Below, piece after piece: positions 1 through 11,632 of a DNA stretch of 64,000 bases (positions are counted from its first letter, which is position 1; each line of letters starts with the position of its first letter). This stretch comes from Amblyornis subalaris. Taxonomy: Eukaryota; Chordata; Aves; Passeriformes; Ptilonorhynchidae. Both the position numbers and the translations under genes were made by a program. The stretch covers positions 2,976,001 through 3,040,000 of the forward strand of contig JACAXG010000050.1 of NCBI GenBank assembly GCA_018881555.1. Direction: 5' to 3'. The notes under the pieces were generated by a model. That model ran no database searches, was not told where the DNA came from, and saw nothing but the letters and a program-made list of their open reading frames with translations.

Positions 1-2950
1 TTTCACAGTTGTAAATTGTACTTTTTAGAATGCTGAGATTAAATTGCTTTATCTCTTTGCTCAATTTAACTATCGTGGTTGAAGATGTGAAATGTGGGTG
101 AAAGGAAGATGTTATTCAGTTGGATGCTATTTTTAATTTCATAGTGTAGATAATGTATTCAGAAACCTTTGCTTTGAAGGCAATCTGCATTCAATGCTGT
201 TAAAGAGTATCAAATCTTTACACAGTTTATGGGATAATTTTGATTAGATGCAGTTCTTACTCTGTGGACAGAAGCGTACAATACCTACAATAATTTATGG
301 TAATTGTGTATTGGAAGTCAGCTATTCAGGAGAAAGCTATTTGTTTAGCATGTAATAGTTTAGGCCTCTGAGATAGGGAAGTATCTGCAGTTGAAGAACA
401 AACAATAAAGACTGCTTGACAGCAGATTGTCCTTATGTTACTTCACTTTATACATATAATCTTAAAGATCACTCAAATTGAAGTTTTCTTGCTTTGAACA
501 ACACTAACTTCACCAGAATCCCTCAGAAATGCAAGGCACGAATGGGGAAGAATCAGCTTGTCTCCTCAGGGAACGACTCTGCCTGTGCAGAAGACATGGA
601 AGGGGAATATTGCCTGGGAAATGTGGCACCAACAAGTCAAACCACACCAAACTCTCTCCAGGCAAACCAAACCCAAGCTGGAAAAATTTTGGCTGTGTCC
701 AATCAGGCCAAACTGGGCAAGCTCTCAAGTCACAAGAAGCTGAAACAAAAAAATCTGTAAGAGTTTACTTGGTGTAGATGCTACACCTATTTCCCTTCTC
801 AAATGATCCTGGTTTTTTGGCTTAAGAACAAGGAGTAAAATTTTGAAACAAGACCAGCAGCTGCAATAAATCTTCTGGTAGCAAAGCAAAACAAAACTTG
901 GCATCCAGGGTTAATTCTGGTGGATAACTTATGAATAATGGTGAGTGACTGGTTCTCTGCAAATAACCTAAACTTTCTGCATTACTAGCAAAGTGTCTTC
1001 AGGTCTTCCGACATCACACTCATCAACAATGCACTGACCTGCACCCAGAGCTGGACTGACCCCAGGGCAGCAGCAAGTGCAGGGAGCTCACCTGACTCTT
1101 CTCCCTTAGTAGGACCCCATCAGGACCTGCACACAGCATTCCCATGCTTCTAGTCACCTGGGCTAAAACTAGATAATGTGGGTATTTCCCACCAGGTTAA
1201 TCTTTCCTGGGAGGCTTTCTGACAAATGTGGTTTCCAAGTACAGGTGAAAGGAAAAAACACCCTTGGCCTGTGGCACCCTCATTGCTTTCCTTGTGGACG
1301 TGACATTGTAGAGCTCCCGGGGGGCTGGCTGTTGTGGGAGATCCCCACAGGTGCCCCTCAGGGCACAGCCTTGCAGCCAGGGCCCATCACATCTCCCCAG
1401 CACCAGAGGGGTGGCCAGGAAGGGTCAGTCAGGGCTGGTGGTGGCCCCAGGGCCCTGACAGCAACATACCAACTTATGCTTTGAGCAGAAGCCAGAACTG
1501 TTGCAAAATTGATAAGCCATAAACAAGATGCTTACCAAGCCAGCAGATAAGCATTCCTTGTTTTGCTGATATCTCTGCATACAACATTGTATTATTATTA
1601 TTTACATCCTATAACATCTTAATCTTTCATCACTTTCCATCTGTGCTGCAGACCCAGGACTTCATCAATTAGGTACATCTGCACATCCATAAGCATTCCA
1701 GGAGAATATTTTTGCAAAATTTTTGTATTACGTTACTATTGCCTAGAGAAATAAACCATAGCTAATAAAAAGTAATACTTTCTTGGAAAAAAAGGGAAAA
1801 TATTTATTTTGTTCTGACCTCGTTACTTTTCTCTCTCAATCATTTTTCAAATAAAAGCCTGTTCTCATCTCTCTGTAGCTTCCAATTACCTCCTCAATTA
1901 AAAGGGTTTATTTTTACTCAAGCAGGGTCATGAGATGTAATATTTCATTGCTTTATTGTGTGACAGGGTGGGGCTTTTTTCCCTGAGACTGTGCTCAGTG
2001 ATGCACAGTCATTTCTGCTGACTCATTTCCCCAGTCAGAGAATGTGGATGCTACCAAGCACAGCTAAGAGGCATGAGCAATCCTGTGGTACACAGAAGGG
2101 GCACCATGGAGGAAAATGCCTTAGAACAAAACAAGTCAGAAAGAAAACCCCTCAGAGCACTGAAAGCAGGAAGGAGATTGGACTGAAGCATGGCTTATTG
2201 TTGAAATTTTTGTACAAACTTCAGAACTGTAGAGCTCTGTAACAGATTATGCATCTATCCTAGTGAGACCACAGTAGACATGGAATTTTTTTTGTTATTG
2301 TCTTACAGCTAGAACACAATCCATACATCTGGGTTTGGTTGGATGGGGAAAGGCAAAGTAGAGAGTAATAATGAGAAAATATCTACAGTTGCTGGAGATT
2401 AAAGAAAAAAATTAAAATTCAACCACAAATTTCTGCAATTTGAAGAGGCAAATATGTGTAGAAGTACTAAAATACTTGAAATGCTTGCACCACTTGTGCT
2501 GGTGATAAACCACAAACCAGCTCATTTATGTGGACCATTCCATCAGTCCCCGGTAGGTTGGGGTCCTTGTGGTACCATGTAGGACAACAAAACAAAACAC
2601 ACATTTGGAGCCCTAAACTAACTTCTCATTGCTCACAGCTCATTGCATTTCTAAATTTTAGGCCAAAGACATGCAAAAACATAGTTCAACTAATAAGCCT
2701 AGGTGTATGTATGATTGGAAATACAATGACATTCATATCCAGAGAAAACATTCTTTCTCATTAGTTAAGGCTGTTGACTTATTGATTCAACGCCCCAGGC
2801 CAAAGTAAAATCTCGGCTCAGGGATGATTCGGGTGCCTTTTTACTACAGACTTGCTCCAGAAANCTCCAGTGCCCCACATGATAGGGGGTCTAGAGGCTT
2901 CTGCTGTCTTAATATTTCTCCCTGAACAGCAGCATTCCCCTTGTACCACC
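1..2950. other. Upstream intergenic DNA, no gene seen
   Basis: This stretch is mostly AT-rich. The short open frames present show no recognisable domain, codon bias or splice structure. A GC-rich patch at about 1010-1480 stands out from the surrounding composition, but I could match it to neither a gene nor a repeat family. No tRNA, rRNA or tandem array is visible. Confidence 0.6.
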
Positions 2951-3631
2951 TGTCCTGGGTTAGTCATATATTCTATTACCACCCGCAAAACCTGGATAAC
3001 TTCAGTTACACACCTGGTCCCTGAGGGACTCCTTATCTCAACTGAGATAAGCACTCCGGGGACAGCAAGCACCACCCATCCTGATTATCTAGTCTCAGCT
3101 AATGGCCCATTAGCACCACCCATCCCGATTAATGGCCCGATCTTGGAGTTGGAATGTCAGAACACCATAAGGACCATCCAAGCTCAGAGGACCATGGGGA
3201 CCATCCGAGCTCATTACCGAAGCAACCAATAGAACATCGGGAAAATCCTCTTCCATTGTGAAAGTCCCCGCCCCTGGGGGAGGTGCCAGCCAAGAAACAC
3301 AGCATAAAACAAGGGTTTAGGATGGGAGAAGACACCCTCGACTCGACTGGACTCCACTCCTCAGAACTGGACTCAGCTACTCCATTCCACTACCGGGACT
3401 GGACTACTAGGCCTTTCTGCAGGACCAGTGCCTAACTGGACTACACAGCTACCGCCCTGGTCAACAGGGTGTCAGGTTGTACCGTGACTCTGTCAGTTTG
3501 TTTAAGCCAGTGTTTCTGTATTACTGCATTTATTTTAACCTTTTTTATTAAAATTGTAATTTTGACTTAAAATCTCTTGAGGTATTTTGTGTGGGGTTAA
3601 TTTCCCCTGCTGGTTTACAGTCAAACCAGCA
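2951..3631 (+). mobile_element. Solo LTR-like element of an endogenous retrovirus
   Basis: The segment begins TGTCCTGGG and ends AAACCAGCA, an approximate terminal inverted pair of the TG...CA type. Inside, in the expected order, are a CCAAT box (3226-3230), a GC box CCCCGCCCC (3266-3274), a TATA-like CATAAAA (3303-3309), a run of degenerate GGACT-like repeats (about 3335-3450) and an ATTAAA polyadenylation signal (3547-3552). That order is the U3-R-U5 plan of a retroviral LTR. I see no coding retroviral sequence beside it, so a solo LTR is the simplest reading. The flanks both carry ACCAC close to the edges, but the register is not clean, so no target-site duplication is claimed. The family name is unknown to me. 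Confidence 0.6.
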
Positions 3632-6600
3632 TATCACCACACTAGGCCTCTCCTGTTCCACATTTACTGCATCTTCCAGGAAATAGTTATAAGGGACCAG
3701 GTCCCATTAGCTGCAGAAAGCAGCCAGTTCTGCTGCCCAGTTGAGAACTGCCTCTCTGCAATTCCCCCGTGGTGCAGTGTCGCATAGTATCCACCTCCCT
3801 CGGATACTGCAGATCCCTGTGTCTTCTACCAGAAATGCTGCCTGGCACTAACAACATCCAGGTAAGATACAGCTCCCCTGAAGCACCAGGCAGTTCGCTG
3901 ACAGCTTTGTGGCATCTCCTCAGCTGTTCCATGCCCTGTGCAGTCCGTGATTCAGCACTGCCTGCTCCTGCAGCCCTGAACCAGAGCAAATGCTGGGTGG
4001 TGCAGAGTACACGGCCCACTCCCTCTGAAACCTGCTCCTTTTTCTGAGTCTCGAAGGTGAATTTTGGACAGATAATTTAATATAACACTCCTCTAAAGAG
4101 AATGATTATTAACCTTCTGCCATGAAGCTACATCCGTNTTTATGTACTAATTTTAACATCAAACCTTGTTAAACTCAAAAAAAACATCTGTGGAGGCAGA
4201 TTTTCATCTGTGTTAAATAAATGCATTGGTTTCTGGCTGGAGTACTGCAGATCTTTCTGTACTTCTAAGTTTATAAATCAAAGAATAAACTACCCTGATG
4301 AAGTTCATATTTTCTTTGACAGAAACTAGCAAGACTGCTTATCACTTCTTTACGAGGAAAGAGGCCAAAATAAAATTGTTCCAGAAGACTGCACATTTTT
4401 GTTTCAAATTCGATTTGATTTGCCTTTTTATGCCTAGTACAGAACATAGATAAGAATTTTGCAAGCAGTTTTGATTTGCTTAATTTTTATATTACTGAGC
4501 AAGTTATGAATTCAAATCTTCTCTTGCCAGAGTGTGGAAATCAGCATTTTTCACTGTCTAGAAACATATCTCTAATAGATAATGTCTGAAATATCTCTTT
4601 TTTGTGAACATCCTTCAGCTCTCCTCCAAACCACTGTGCCCTGTATTGTGTTACAAACATCCATATTTTGAGCCTAAATTCCCAAATACTTCTACTGATT
4701 TTATTATAAACTTTTTATTTAGTTAATTCCAGTTTTATTAGAAGGCTTTTTTTTTCCTCAGGAACTGCAAACTTTTCCTTTAGGCACTTCTGTTTTGTAA
4801 AAAAAAAAAAAAAAAGGGTTTATAAAAGGAATATTAAAGCAATGAAAACACCTTATTTAGGTATATATATTTAAATAACTCCAAGAACTGAATTCCAAAT
4901 CCTACATAGTAACTCTAGACAATGTCCTAGATGCAATGACATGGTTATTTTTTTTCTGCTCTATATTTAGATAGTCTTTTTAACTGTCCTTTTCTCTTGG
5001 AAGAAGGGAGATGGGCTTAACTCCCACCAGTGAAGGATCAGCTGCTACTGTCAGTCCTGAGGTCAGGTGTATCACCCGGTTTTCACAAAACCAGCACGAA
5101 GCTCAGCCGAGTGGCAGATGGACAAGGGTGTACAAGAATTGTGCACACACGTGAGATGAGACAGATGGCCTGAAGAGTGTTATTCTGTGGGGTGCAGGTA
5201 CATTCCCCCAGGAGATGCTATGCTAAGAGGCAGAAGGGCACAAGTGATATGAAGAACTTCTCTGTTTTGAAGAAACAGAATGGAAGCCCTGAAGAAGTGA
5301 AAAAAGGGAGGCTTGCCATCCCATGGCTCCATGGTATTGTTTGTGTGCCGGCTTCTTAGCTTACTGGCTTATGTGATTGCTTCTGGCACACAATAACACT
5401 CTGCTCTTTATAGCTCTCCAAAAAACATTTATATCCTCTACTCTTTTGCCCAAAGCAGCATTATGCACTGTGGATGGTAGCAATTATATGATAACACTTT
5501 CAAAGTCCCACTATGACAGTTGTATTATTTTCTCTTATACATACCAAACACTATGGAAGTTAGGTGGAGCTTAACCTATGAAAATAATTTCCTACCAGGG
5601 CATGATTTTATTAATCTGGAATAAACTGGAATGATATTACACCTCCACTGGGGTCCATCTTTCCATTTCTGTCACAGGGTGATTTTTATCAAAAGAGTTC
5701 AATGGATTTTTCTTGCTAGTTAACTACAGGATTAACGCATGAGTTTGCTGAGGCACAGCATAACACACAATCATTGCAGTGCAGGGAATATAGTCTATCT
5801 GCTCTCAGTTTCATTCATTTGCTACAAATATTCATGTTTCCTGCCAGAACCATTTTGGAGACAAATACAATTTTGATTTTCTTTAGAAAATTTCTGCTTG
5901 CCTTTGCAACTAAAAAAGGACTTTAAAATACCACAACAACTAACATGCTGTTTTCTCCATCCTCCCTTAAAAAAGAAACCCTTTGCGAAGTAGCACGTCT
6001 CCTGATTTTATTTGCTTAAGTCTTTCTGGGCTTTAAGAGTTGTTACTGAGAGCATAGGGGAATTTTTATTCATAGGCAAGGGAGGCTATGTTCTCAAGTG
6101 TGGTCAAAAAAATCACAGGGTCTTATTTTATGTCATATTCTCTTTTCTTTCTACTGTTCTTTTTTATTTTCTTAGATTAAATGGCAATTATCTTCTTTCA
6201 TGCATTGAAGTTCTTTAGAACTTTAGAGAGAAATTACTGGGTGCTAATCACTAGGATCCTTAGTCATTAGCCACTGAATAGAAATGGACATTTTCCCACC
6301 TACTCTCAACGCTTATTTCAAAATATAGGTTTGTAAGTGGCTAGACAGAAAAGCAAAATTCCTTCAGACAAAGGATGGACACAGTGGGTGAAGACTCCTT
6401 TGAATTCTCCCAAGAAATGTCTCAAACACTCATATGGAGCCACAACAGGCAAAATAACAGTCAGGTGTTCCATGAGATATGCCATGAGATATGAAGCTAT
6501 GAGATTTCCACGAGATGTGTGAATGGTGTGCTGGCGGAGGAGGTGACCATTATCACCACAGTCAGGTGGAAGAGGGAGGGATGCTAAGGTGTCACGATTC

Positions 6601-8249
6601 TGTTCCGCCCTTTTGCTAGACCCACAGTCTTTGTAATCCCTCTCTTTGTTCCTCTACATATAAATTGTTCTTTTTACATNTGAATTGGCTGCCCCCGCCC
6701 CCACTTATAACAGCAGCACAGTCTCACCTCCACTTCTTCCAAAAGTATAGACTGGCATTTGAAATCCTGTATGACAGAGGCTGAGAATACAACCACCTTA
6801 CAGACAAGTCAACAGGCTTGCTCCTCTTTCCTCCCCAAAGCAGGGACTGCTCTTTGGTAAGATTTGTGCCTCTGTGTTGGAGTATACTTGAGAACTTCAG
6901 AACAAGTGCTCCTTGCACACCAAAGATCCCAGTTAGCCGGCTCAATGCTGGATCCAGGACCAATGATCTCTCTCACTTCACCCCTCCTTTTTCTTTTCTC
7001 TCTCTCCTTCTTTCCCACCCTCCTCTTTCTCATATGATATTGCAAGATTTACCAAATAGCCTTTTGCTGTGTGCCTTCATCATTCCATTAAAAATGTGAA
7101 TTTTCCTTCAAATAAAATGGTTACTTGTTAAAGGACCTCTAGTGTTGTTTCACTGCACCTCTACCCAAGGGTATTTTTGAATCTGAGNCACTTTCCTCCC
7201 CTTCTTGTGTTGAAAAATCCTAAGGGGTACTGACTCTCAACCCCATAAGTGTGCAGGGAGAGCCGGAAAGTGACTTCTCAGCCTTAAGCCAGGAGAGGTT
7301 CAGGCAGTGCCAAGACAATGACTACCTGGGAATGGCCAGAGCTTGACTGTTACCCTGTTTGAAGTTGTCTCCTCCTTCCCTTGGCAAGAGGATTATGACA
7401 AGGTTGTTTATCCTGAGAGCTAAGAGAGATACCTCTTACGGGGGTGAGAGAAAAAGAGAGGCTCAGGCAGATACTGTCATGCAGAACAGGCACCCTCTTG
7501 GGGCTGTTGTGTTTTTCCCCCTCTTCTGAAAACAGGAATGTTCCTTTCTTGCTTACTAGTTTTTATGACATACAGATCAGAAAATAAAGTCCAGTTTCAC
7601 AAATGTGAAAGACATTAAAAGTCTTTAAAGACCACCATCACTACTAAAGAAAGCAAAAATCCGAACCCAGGAGAGGAAGCCATTAATAGAAGACACTCAC
7701 AAATATAGAAATAGAAAACCTAACTAAAGGACAAGGACTCATTAAGAGATTCACGGCCCTGTGAACAGCCCCGCAAATGAGCCTGTGAACAGAACGCACT
7801 GAGGCATGAATTGTTGTCTGCTATTTCTATAAGGGATCTGGAAGTGTCTGATTTTCTTTCCTGTTTCCCATTGCTGGTGGAGTCTGACTTCATCAAGTGG
7901 AGGAGGGTGAGCAGCAGTCACTTGTGGGACTTTCTCACAGCATCATGTCATCAACAGCAGGTGCAGGACACTCGCATGAGGAGTCACATCTTTGAGGTCC
8001 CGTGTGGGGGGACTTTACGCTGCCCTGATGGAAGTTGTTGTCCTCTGGCTGCTCTGACTCCTGTCATCAAGAAAGCCAGTTCAGAATGGAAAAATTTGAT
8101 ATTCACATCTGGCAACAAAAACCTGGATGTCATTCCTTTAAAGGGAGCTGCCTACCCAGATGTATGGATGCATAGCAGAAGTAGGAGGTGAAACAAGGTA
8201 GCTTCATAAATTCCTAGAGAAGCGTGTAACTTCAGCTGCTCACTCTCTT
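3632..8249. other. Upstream intergenic DNA, no gene seen
   Basis: No gene is supported here. A moderately GC-rich patch lies at 3650-4040 and an oligo-A run at 4798-4815. Two AATAAA sites (7111-7116 and 7583-7588) lie in sequence of mixed GC content that could be old LTR remnants, with a TATA-like ACATATAAAT around 6656. The open frame at 7811-8191 has no recognisable domain. Short imperfect tandem copies of a CATGAGATATG-like unit occur at about 6470-6515. Confidence 0.5.
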
Positions 8250-8838
8250 ACAGATTGAATCAATAGGCATCCTGGCCTGTATCAGGAATAATGTGGCCAG
8301 CAGGATCAGGGCAGGGATTATCTATCTGTACTTGGCACTGGTGAGGCCACACCTCAAGTTCTCGCGTTCAGTTTTGGGCTCCTCACTTCAAGGACATTGA
8401 GGTGCTGGAGCATGTCCAGAGAAGGGCAACAGAGCTGGTGAAGGGTCTGGAGCACAAGTCCTGTGAGGAGTGGCTGAGGGAGCTGGAATTGTTTAGCCTG
8501 AAGAAAAGGAGGCTCAGGAGAGACCTTATTGGTCTCTACCAGAAGGAGGGGGGTGGCCTCTTCTCCCAGGCAACCAGCGATAGGACGAGAGGACATAGTT
8601 TCAAGCTGTGCCAGTGGAGGTTTAGGTTGGACATTAGGAGGAATTTCTTCACTGAAAGGGTGATTAAACACTGGAATGGACTGCCCAGGGAGGTGATAGA
8701 GTCACTGTTCCTGGAGGAGTTTAAGGAAAGACTGGANGTGGCACTTAGTGCCATGATCTAGTTGACAAGGTGATTAGTCAGAGTCTGGACTTGGTCTCAG
8801 AGGTCTTTTCAAACCTAAATGATTCTATGTGATTGTGT
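8250..8838 (+). mobile_element. CR1 LINE, 5'-truncated 3' end
   Basis: The plus strand encodes the broken C-terminal end of the CR1 reverse transcriptase ORF. Recognisable pieces are a [20 protein letters not shown] stretch and an [18 protein letters not shown] stretch. They are followed by the short CR1 3' tail ending in an ATTCTATG-like octamer near 8820. The frame is interrupted and contains an ambiguous base at 8737. Heavy 5' truncation is normal for CR1. The copy is a relic and not an active element. Confidence 0.9.
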
Positions 8839-9225
8839 CTTTGCTTTTATCTCTGTTCTGCAGCAATTTCCTGTTGTAATATAGGGCCAAGTGATGCTTT
8901 TAAAGTTAATTTTAATCTAGGAATGCAAAATTAAACACTGCCAATTAAAACAGCCAAGCCACCATGGCATAAGGGCCAACACTCCAAAGCTACTGGACAA
9001 CATGGTTTTGAGTAGCTCTTCTGAACTCACATGGGCTTTACCCTTTCAGAAGGGCTTAAAATGGTAGAAAATCAACACAGGCAAGTAAGGAATTAATTTG
9101 TAATTCGAGACTAATACTAAAAAATGGTTGAAAGAATTGTTATAAAAGAGAACCCCACCTTCTTGTTATAAAGGGCTTTCTATTTGTGTATTTACAGCTG
9201 TCTCCAAGTGTAGATCTGCGTATTT

Positions 9226-9668
9226 CACAGAATCAATTAAGTTGGAAAAGACCTCTGAGATCATCAAGTGCAACCTGTGACTGAACACCACCTTGTCAAC
9301 TAGACCATAGCACACAGTGCCACATCCGGAAGTCTGTACTTAAACACCTCCAAGGATTGTGACTCCATCTCCGTCCCAGGCAGTCCACTCCAATGTTTAA
9401 TCACCCTTTCTATGAAGAAATTCCTCCTAATGTCCAACCTAAACCTCCAGTGGTGCAACTTGAGGCTATGTCCTCTCATCCTGTTGCTGGTTGTCTGGGA
9501 GAAAAGGCCAAACTCCGCCTGGCTACAGCCTCCTTTCAGGCAGTTGTAGAGAGCCATGGGGTCACCCCTGAGCCTCCTTTTCTCCAGGCTGAACATCCCC
9601 AGCTCTTTCAGCCACTCCTTACAGGACTTGTGCTCCAGACCCTTCACCAGCTTCACCAGCTTCTTTCC
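9226..9668 (-). mobile_element. CR1 LINE, 5'-truncated, minus strand
   Basis: The reverse strand shows the same CR1 C-terminal module as the neighbouring 8250-8838 copy (GLEHKSCKEWLKELGMFSLE-like and FFIERVIKHWSGLP-like stretches). The plus-strand CACAGAATCAATTAAGTTGG at the left edge is the reverse complement of a CR1 3' tail. The two copies face each other tail to tail with about 390 bp between them. Confidence 0.9.
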
Positions 9669-9817
9669 ATAGTTTTTACTGAAGTGATATTTGTTGTTAA
9701 AAATTAATTGGCCTGATTTTGCCTTTTCGCAGTGCTAAGAGCCCCAAAACTCGCTCTGTTAATTGCTCGTCACATGCCTGAACAGTCCTCTCTCTTCCGC
9801 CAAGTGTCTCACCCACA

Positions 9818-10042
9818 GAATCACAGAATGGGTCAGCTTGGAAGGGACGACAGTGGCCCATCTGGTCCAACCTCCCTGCTCCAGGAGGGTCATCCCAGAG
9901 CACATGGCACAGGATTGAGTCCAGACGGTTCTTGAGTATCTCCAGGGAGGGGGACTCCACAACTTCTCCAGACAATCTGTTCCAGCGCACGATCGCCCGC
10001 ATAGTGAAGTGCTTCCTCACTTTCAGGTGGACCTTCCCGCGC
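9818..10042 (-). mobile_element. CR1 LINE 3' fragment abutting the promoter
   Basis: The plus strand starts with CACAGAATGGGTCAGCTTGG, the reverse complement of a CR1 3' terminus. It continues through the usual CR1 3' sequence, including the region complementary to the TMRAIVRWNRLSGEVVES-like reading. The fragment runs directly into the CpG island. It appears to mark the upstream border of the SHPRH promoter region. Confidence 0.8.
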
Positions 10043-10144
10043 ATTGCCTGCATCGCACCAGATTCCACCATCACCGCCCCCGCCGAGCACCCGCCCCTCA
10101 GGGCCACCTCTGCCCGCGTGCCCCGCGGCCCCGCCCACCGACGC

Positions 10145-10152
10145 TGACGTCA
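10145..10152 (+). promoter_or_regulatory. Palindromic CRE (TGACGTCA)
   Basis: A perfect 8-bp cAMP response element, the consensus site for CREB/ATF proteins, lies near the upstream edge of the CpG island. A CTGACGTTC half-site variant occurs about 120 bp downstream near 10264. A full palindrome in a CpG island near a start site is commonly functional, but occupancy is inferred. Confidence 0.6.
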
Positions 10153-10223
10153 CACCCCCGTTCTTGCCCCCAGCCACGCCCCACTGAGGGCAACGGCACT
10201 TTCCTCGCCCTGGGCCCACCCAC

Positions 10224-10235
10224 TGCGCCTGCGCT
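10224..10235 (+). promoter_or_regulatory. NRF-1-like site
   Basis: The sequence TGCGCCTGCGCT differs at the centre from the NRF-1 consensus (YGCGCAYGCGCR). It lies between the CRE and the GC box in the CpG island. This is a motif match only. Confidence 0.35.
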
Positions 10236-10278
10236 TCTTCCCGCCCTTCCCGTTTCTTTTTCCGCTGACGTTCCCGGA

Positions 10279-10288
10279 GGGGCGGGGC
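10279..10288 (+). promoter_or_regulatory. GC box (Sp1/KLF-type)
   Basis: GGGGCGGGGC is a strong Sp1-family match. It is followed 23 bp later by an inverted CCAAT box. The pairing is typical of TATA-less CpG-island promoters. Confidence 0.5.
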
Positions 10289-10310
10289 AAATGCCATCAT
10301 TCACGGAGCC

Positions 10311-10316
10311 GATTGG
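10311..10316 (-). promoter_or_regulatory. Inverted CCAAT box (NF-Y-type)
   Basis: GATTGG on the plus strand is CCAATC on the minus strand, within the larger context CCGATTGGCTG favoured by NF-Y. It lies just downstream of the GC box and suggests a core promoter near 10300-10500. Confidence 0.5.
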
Positions 10317-11289
10317 CTGCCGATCCGGCCAGCGCGGGTGCGTGCGCGCCCCCGTGCCCGCCCCCCTGCACCTACCCCCCGCGCCTCTGNCCAGGGGCTG
10401 CGTCCGGCACTGCCAGGGGCGGTGGGGTCGCGCTCCTCCCCGGACCCGCCCCCCCCGCCGCGGCCGCGCGGGGGGGCCGCGCCCGAGCCCGGAGGAGCCG
10501 GGGCCCGCCGGGGCAGCAGCGTCGCCGTTCTGGTACGTCCGGGCTCCGTGCCCCGCTCCCCTCGCCCCTGCGCCGCCGCAGGCCGCCCCCCGCCCTCCGG
10601 TACGGCGGTCAGCGGCCGCTCCGCTTGCCCCGCCTGCCGTGCGGCGGCGGGCGGCCGTGCCGCGTGCGGCGGCTGCGGGGCCGGGCGATCTGGGGCCTGT
10701 GCGGGTGGCCCCGGGAAGCGGTGGATGCCGCGGGTCGGCTGCGCGGTTACCGGCGGGCCCCGCCGGTGGTATGTGTCGCGGTGGTGGAGTGCCGGCTGCC
10801 CAGGGGTATCGCATCCCGCTGCTCGGCTCGCCTTCCCGAGCTCCCGGTCACTTTCCTCGTTGGAGACAAGCAGAGCTGCCCGCATTCCTGCGGCGGAGCG
10901 CGGTGCGGGAGGCCCCGGCCCCGCAGGCGGCGGCGCTCGGTGCGGCAGTGCCGCGGGGTTGCCTCTGCTGACGGCCCCGGCCGCTTCACCCGCGCCGGTG
11001 TGCGGTGCTGCTTCGCCTCGTAGGCGCGGCCGGCTCCTGGCCGCGGGAGCGTGAAGGAGAACCCGCTCACACAGAGCGGTTCCCGCCCGGTTGTCCGTCA
11101 GGGTGCGATGCCCGAGCTGGCTGCACCTGCGGGACGGGATGCCGCAGGGATCCTTCTGTCTTTGGGTTAAGCGCAGCGTTTGCTCGCCGTCACGGTTTGC
11201 TTCGATTGCTGTCAGCGTCGCTCCGTGTGCATGAGCATTATTTTGAAAAACTCGCGCTTCTTTCCCTTAATTCTGTGTGTAATTATGGG

Positions 11290-11632
11290 AGGCTTTATCG
11301 CTCTCTGCGACTGCCTGAAAGGAGGTTGTAGCCAGATGGGGATTGGCCTCTTCTCGCGGATGACCAGTGACGGGATGAGAAGAAATGGCCTTAAGCTGCG
11401 CCAGGAAAGGCTTAGGTTGATCATTAGCAAGAATTTCTTCACAGAAAGGGTGACTAGAGACTGGAATGGGCTGCCCGGGGAGGTGATGGAGTCACAGTCC
11501 CTGGAGGTATTTAAGTGAAGACTGGATGTGGCACTGTGTGCCATGGTCTAGTTGACAAGGTGGTGTTCAGTCACAGATTGGTCTTGATGATCTCAGAGGT
11601 CTTTTCCAACTTAATTGATTTTGTAATTCTTT
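11290..11632 (+). mobile_element. CR1 LINE 3' end at the downstream edge of the CpG island
   Basis: Plus-strand sequence encodes the CR1 C-terminal module (FFTERVTRDWNGLPGEVMES-like), then an in-frame stop and the 3' tail with the usual GGTCTTTTCCAACTTAATTG-like ending. Its 5' part is more CpG-rich than other copies, presumably because it lies beside the island. It falls in the first SHPRH intron in the sense orientation. Confidence 0.9.

Larger units (their letters stand above)
10060..11160 (+). promoter_or_regulatory. SHPRH: CpG island, probable SHPRH promoter and non-coding exon 1
   Basis: Composition changes abruptly to very GC- and CpG-rich DNA, the only such block in the window. It lies about 1.8 kb upstream of the first coding exon, as expected of a housekeeping vertebrate promoter. 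The long open frames across it on both strands are a by-product of GC richness and carry no domain. Because the ATG-bearing exon starts at a splice acceptor (12916), at least one non-coding first exon must lie upstream, most likely here. A possible donor is CTG/GTACGT at 10532/10533, but I cannot fix the transcription start or the exon from sequence alone. Confidence 0.8.

Noticed and set aside
494..760. 88-codon frame near the start of the window
   Set aside because: No domain, overlapping frames of similar length on both strands, and no splice or promoter context. Length is within chance.
7811..8191. 126-codon frame upstream of the first CR1
   Set aside because: Starts from a non-ATG codon, has no recognisable domain or codon bias, and sits in repeat-rich intergenic DNA.
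8402..9656. Open frames with an FFTERV-HWN-LP pattern as host genes
   Set aside because: They are the broken C-terminal end of CR1 reverse transcriptase, found at five or more places in this window.
10009..11070. Long open frames (up to 320 codons) on both strands in the CpG island
   Set aside because: They overlap in several frames on both strands, are Pro/Arg/Ala/Gly-rich with no domain, and contain ambiguous codons. They result from GC richness and few stop codons.
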